A DNA stretch of 6,094 nucleotides, from positions 27,613-33,706 of the forward strand of contig JAOZOC010000001.1 of the NCBI GenBank assembly GCA_029933495.1, read 5' to 3'. Shown piece by piece: positions 5,988-6,094 of the stretch (positions are counted from its first letter, which is position 1; every line of letters starts with the position of its first letter). The translations under genes were made by a program, and so were the position numbers. The stretch comes from Bacteroidales bacterium (GTDB lineage: Bacteria; Bacteroidota; Bacteroidia; Bacteroidales; JAADJA01). Under the pieces are notes generated by a model, which was given only the letters and a program-made list of their open reading frames with translations, ran no database searches and had not been told where the DNA came from.

Positions 5988-6094
5988 TCAGCCCTATTTG
6001 ACCTTTATCAGCTCTGTTTTTAATTCTGCCTTTGTTATGTTGACAATGGCTTATATTTACGTCAAAGTTTGTCAATCTTTTTCAGGACAAGACC
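5988..6094. other. Non-coding right edge, no supported gene
   Basis: No open frame longer than about ten codons starts or ends convincingly here. The minus strand frame entering from the edge ends at a TGA (6062-6064) after ten codons, too little to identify. A 7-bp inverted pair TTGACAA (6040-6046) / TTGTCAA (6069-6075) is present. I see no hairpin followed by a T-run that would end transcription of the lipoprotein gene. Confidence 0.5.

Noticed and set aside
6062..6094. Minus-strand partial gene ending at TGA 6062-6064
   Set aside because: Only ten codons are visible, with no bias or motif; not enough to support a gene.

Overview
The window looks like a piece of a Bacteroidota chromosome, probably Bacteroidales/Marinilabiliales-like. 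The support is a moderately AT-rich composition, promoters of the TAnnTTTG type, no strong Shine-Dalgarno sequences, and a left-edge gene whose N-terminus reads as a Bacteroidota-type Rho factor. No RNA gene, CRISPR array or complete mobile element is visible.

Left part, minus strand (1-4029). Read in the direction of transcription, a promoter at about 4058-4086 precedes two paralogous Wzz-type polysaccharide co-polymerase genes (2986-4029, then 1868-2824). A membrane protein of the O-antigen ligase/polymerase family follows (414-1844, TTG start). Next comes rho, of which only the first 46 codons are inside (1-140), with its own promoter at 343-350 and a leader of about 200 nt. The three polysaccharide genes probably form one operon. 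The Wzz-like proteins would set chain length of a surface glycan, and the third protein would polymerise it or ligate it to its acceptor. No glycosyltransferase, flippase or export gene is present, so the sugar-building genes must lie elsewhere.

The most unusual feature is the junction of the two Wzz genes. The first gene ends just after a run of ten A (minus strand, 3003-3012). The second gene's frame is open, without ATG/GTG/TTG, for 62 codons upstream of its ATG, right back to that run. A -1 slip or one extra A would join both genes into one 720-residue, four-helix, double-Wzz protein. The apparently intergenic 161 bp also shows codon-position bias like that of a gene.

Right part, plus strand (4132-5987). 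A divergent two-gene unit overlaps by ATGA. The first gene encodes an exported protein with about eight ankyrin repeats followed by what looks like a small outer-membrane beta-barrel. The second encodes a small lipoprotein with two pairs of cysteines and no recognised family. They look like a co-translated envelope pair of unknown function. The last 107 bases (5988-6094) hold no gene I can support.
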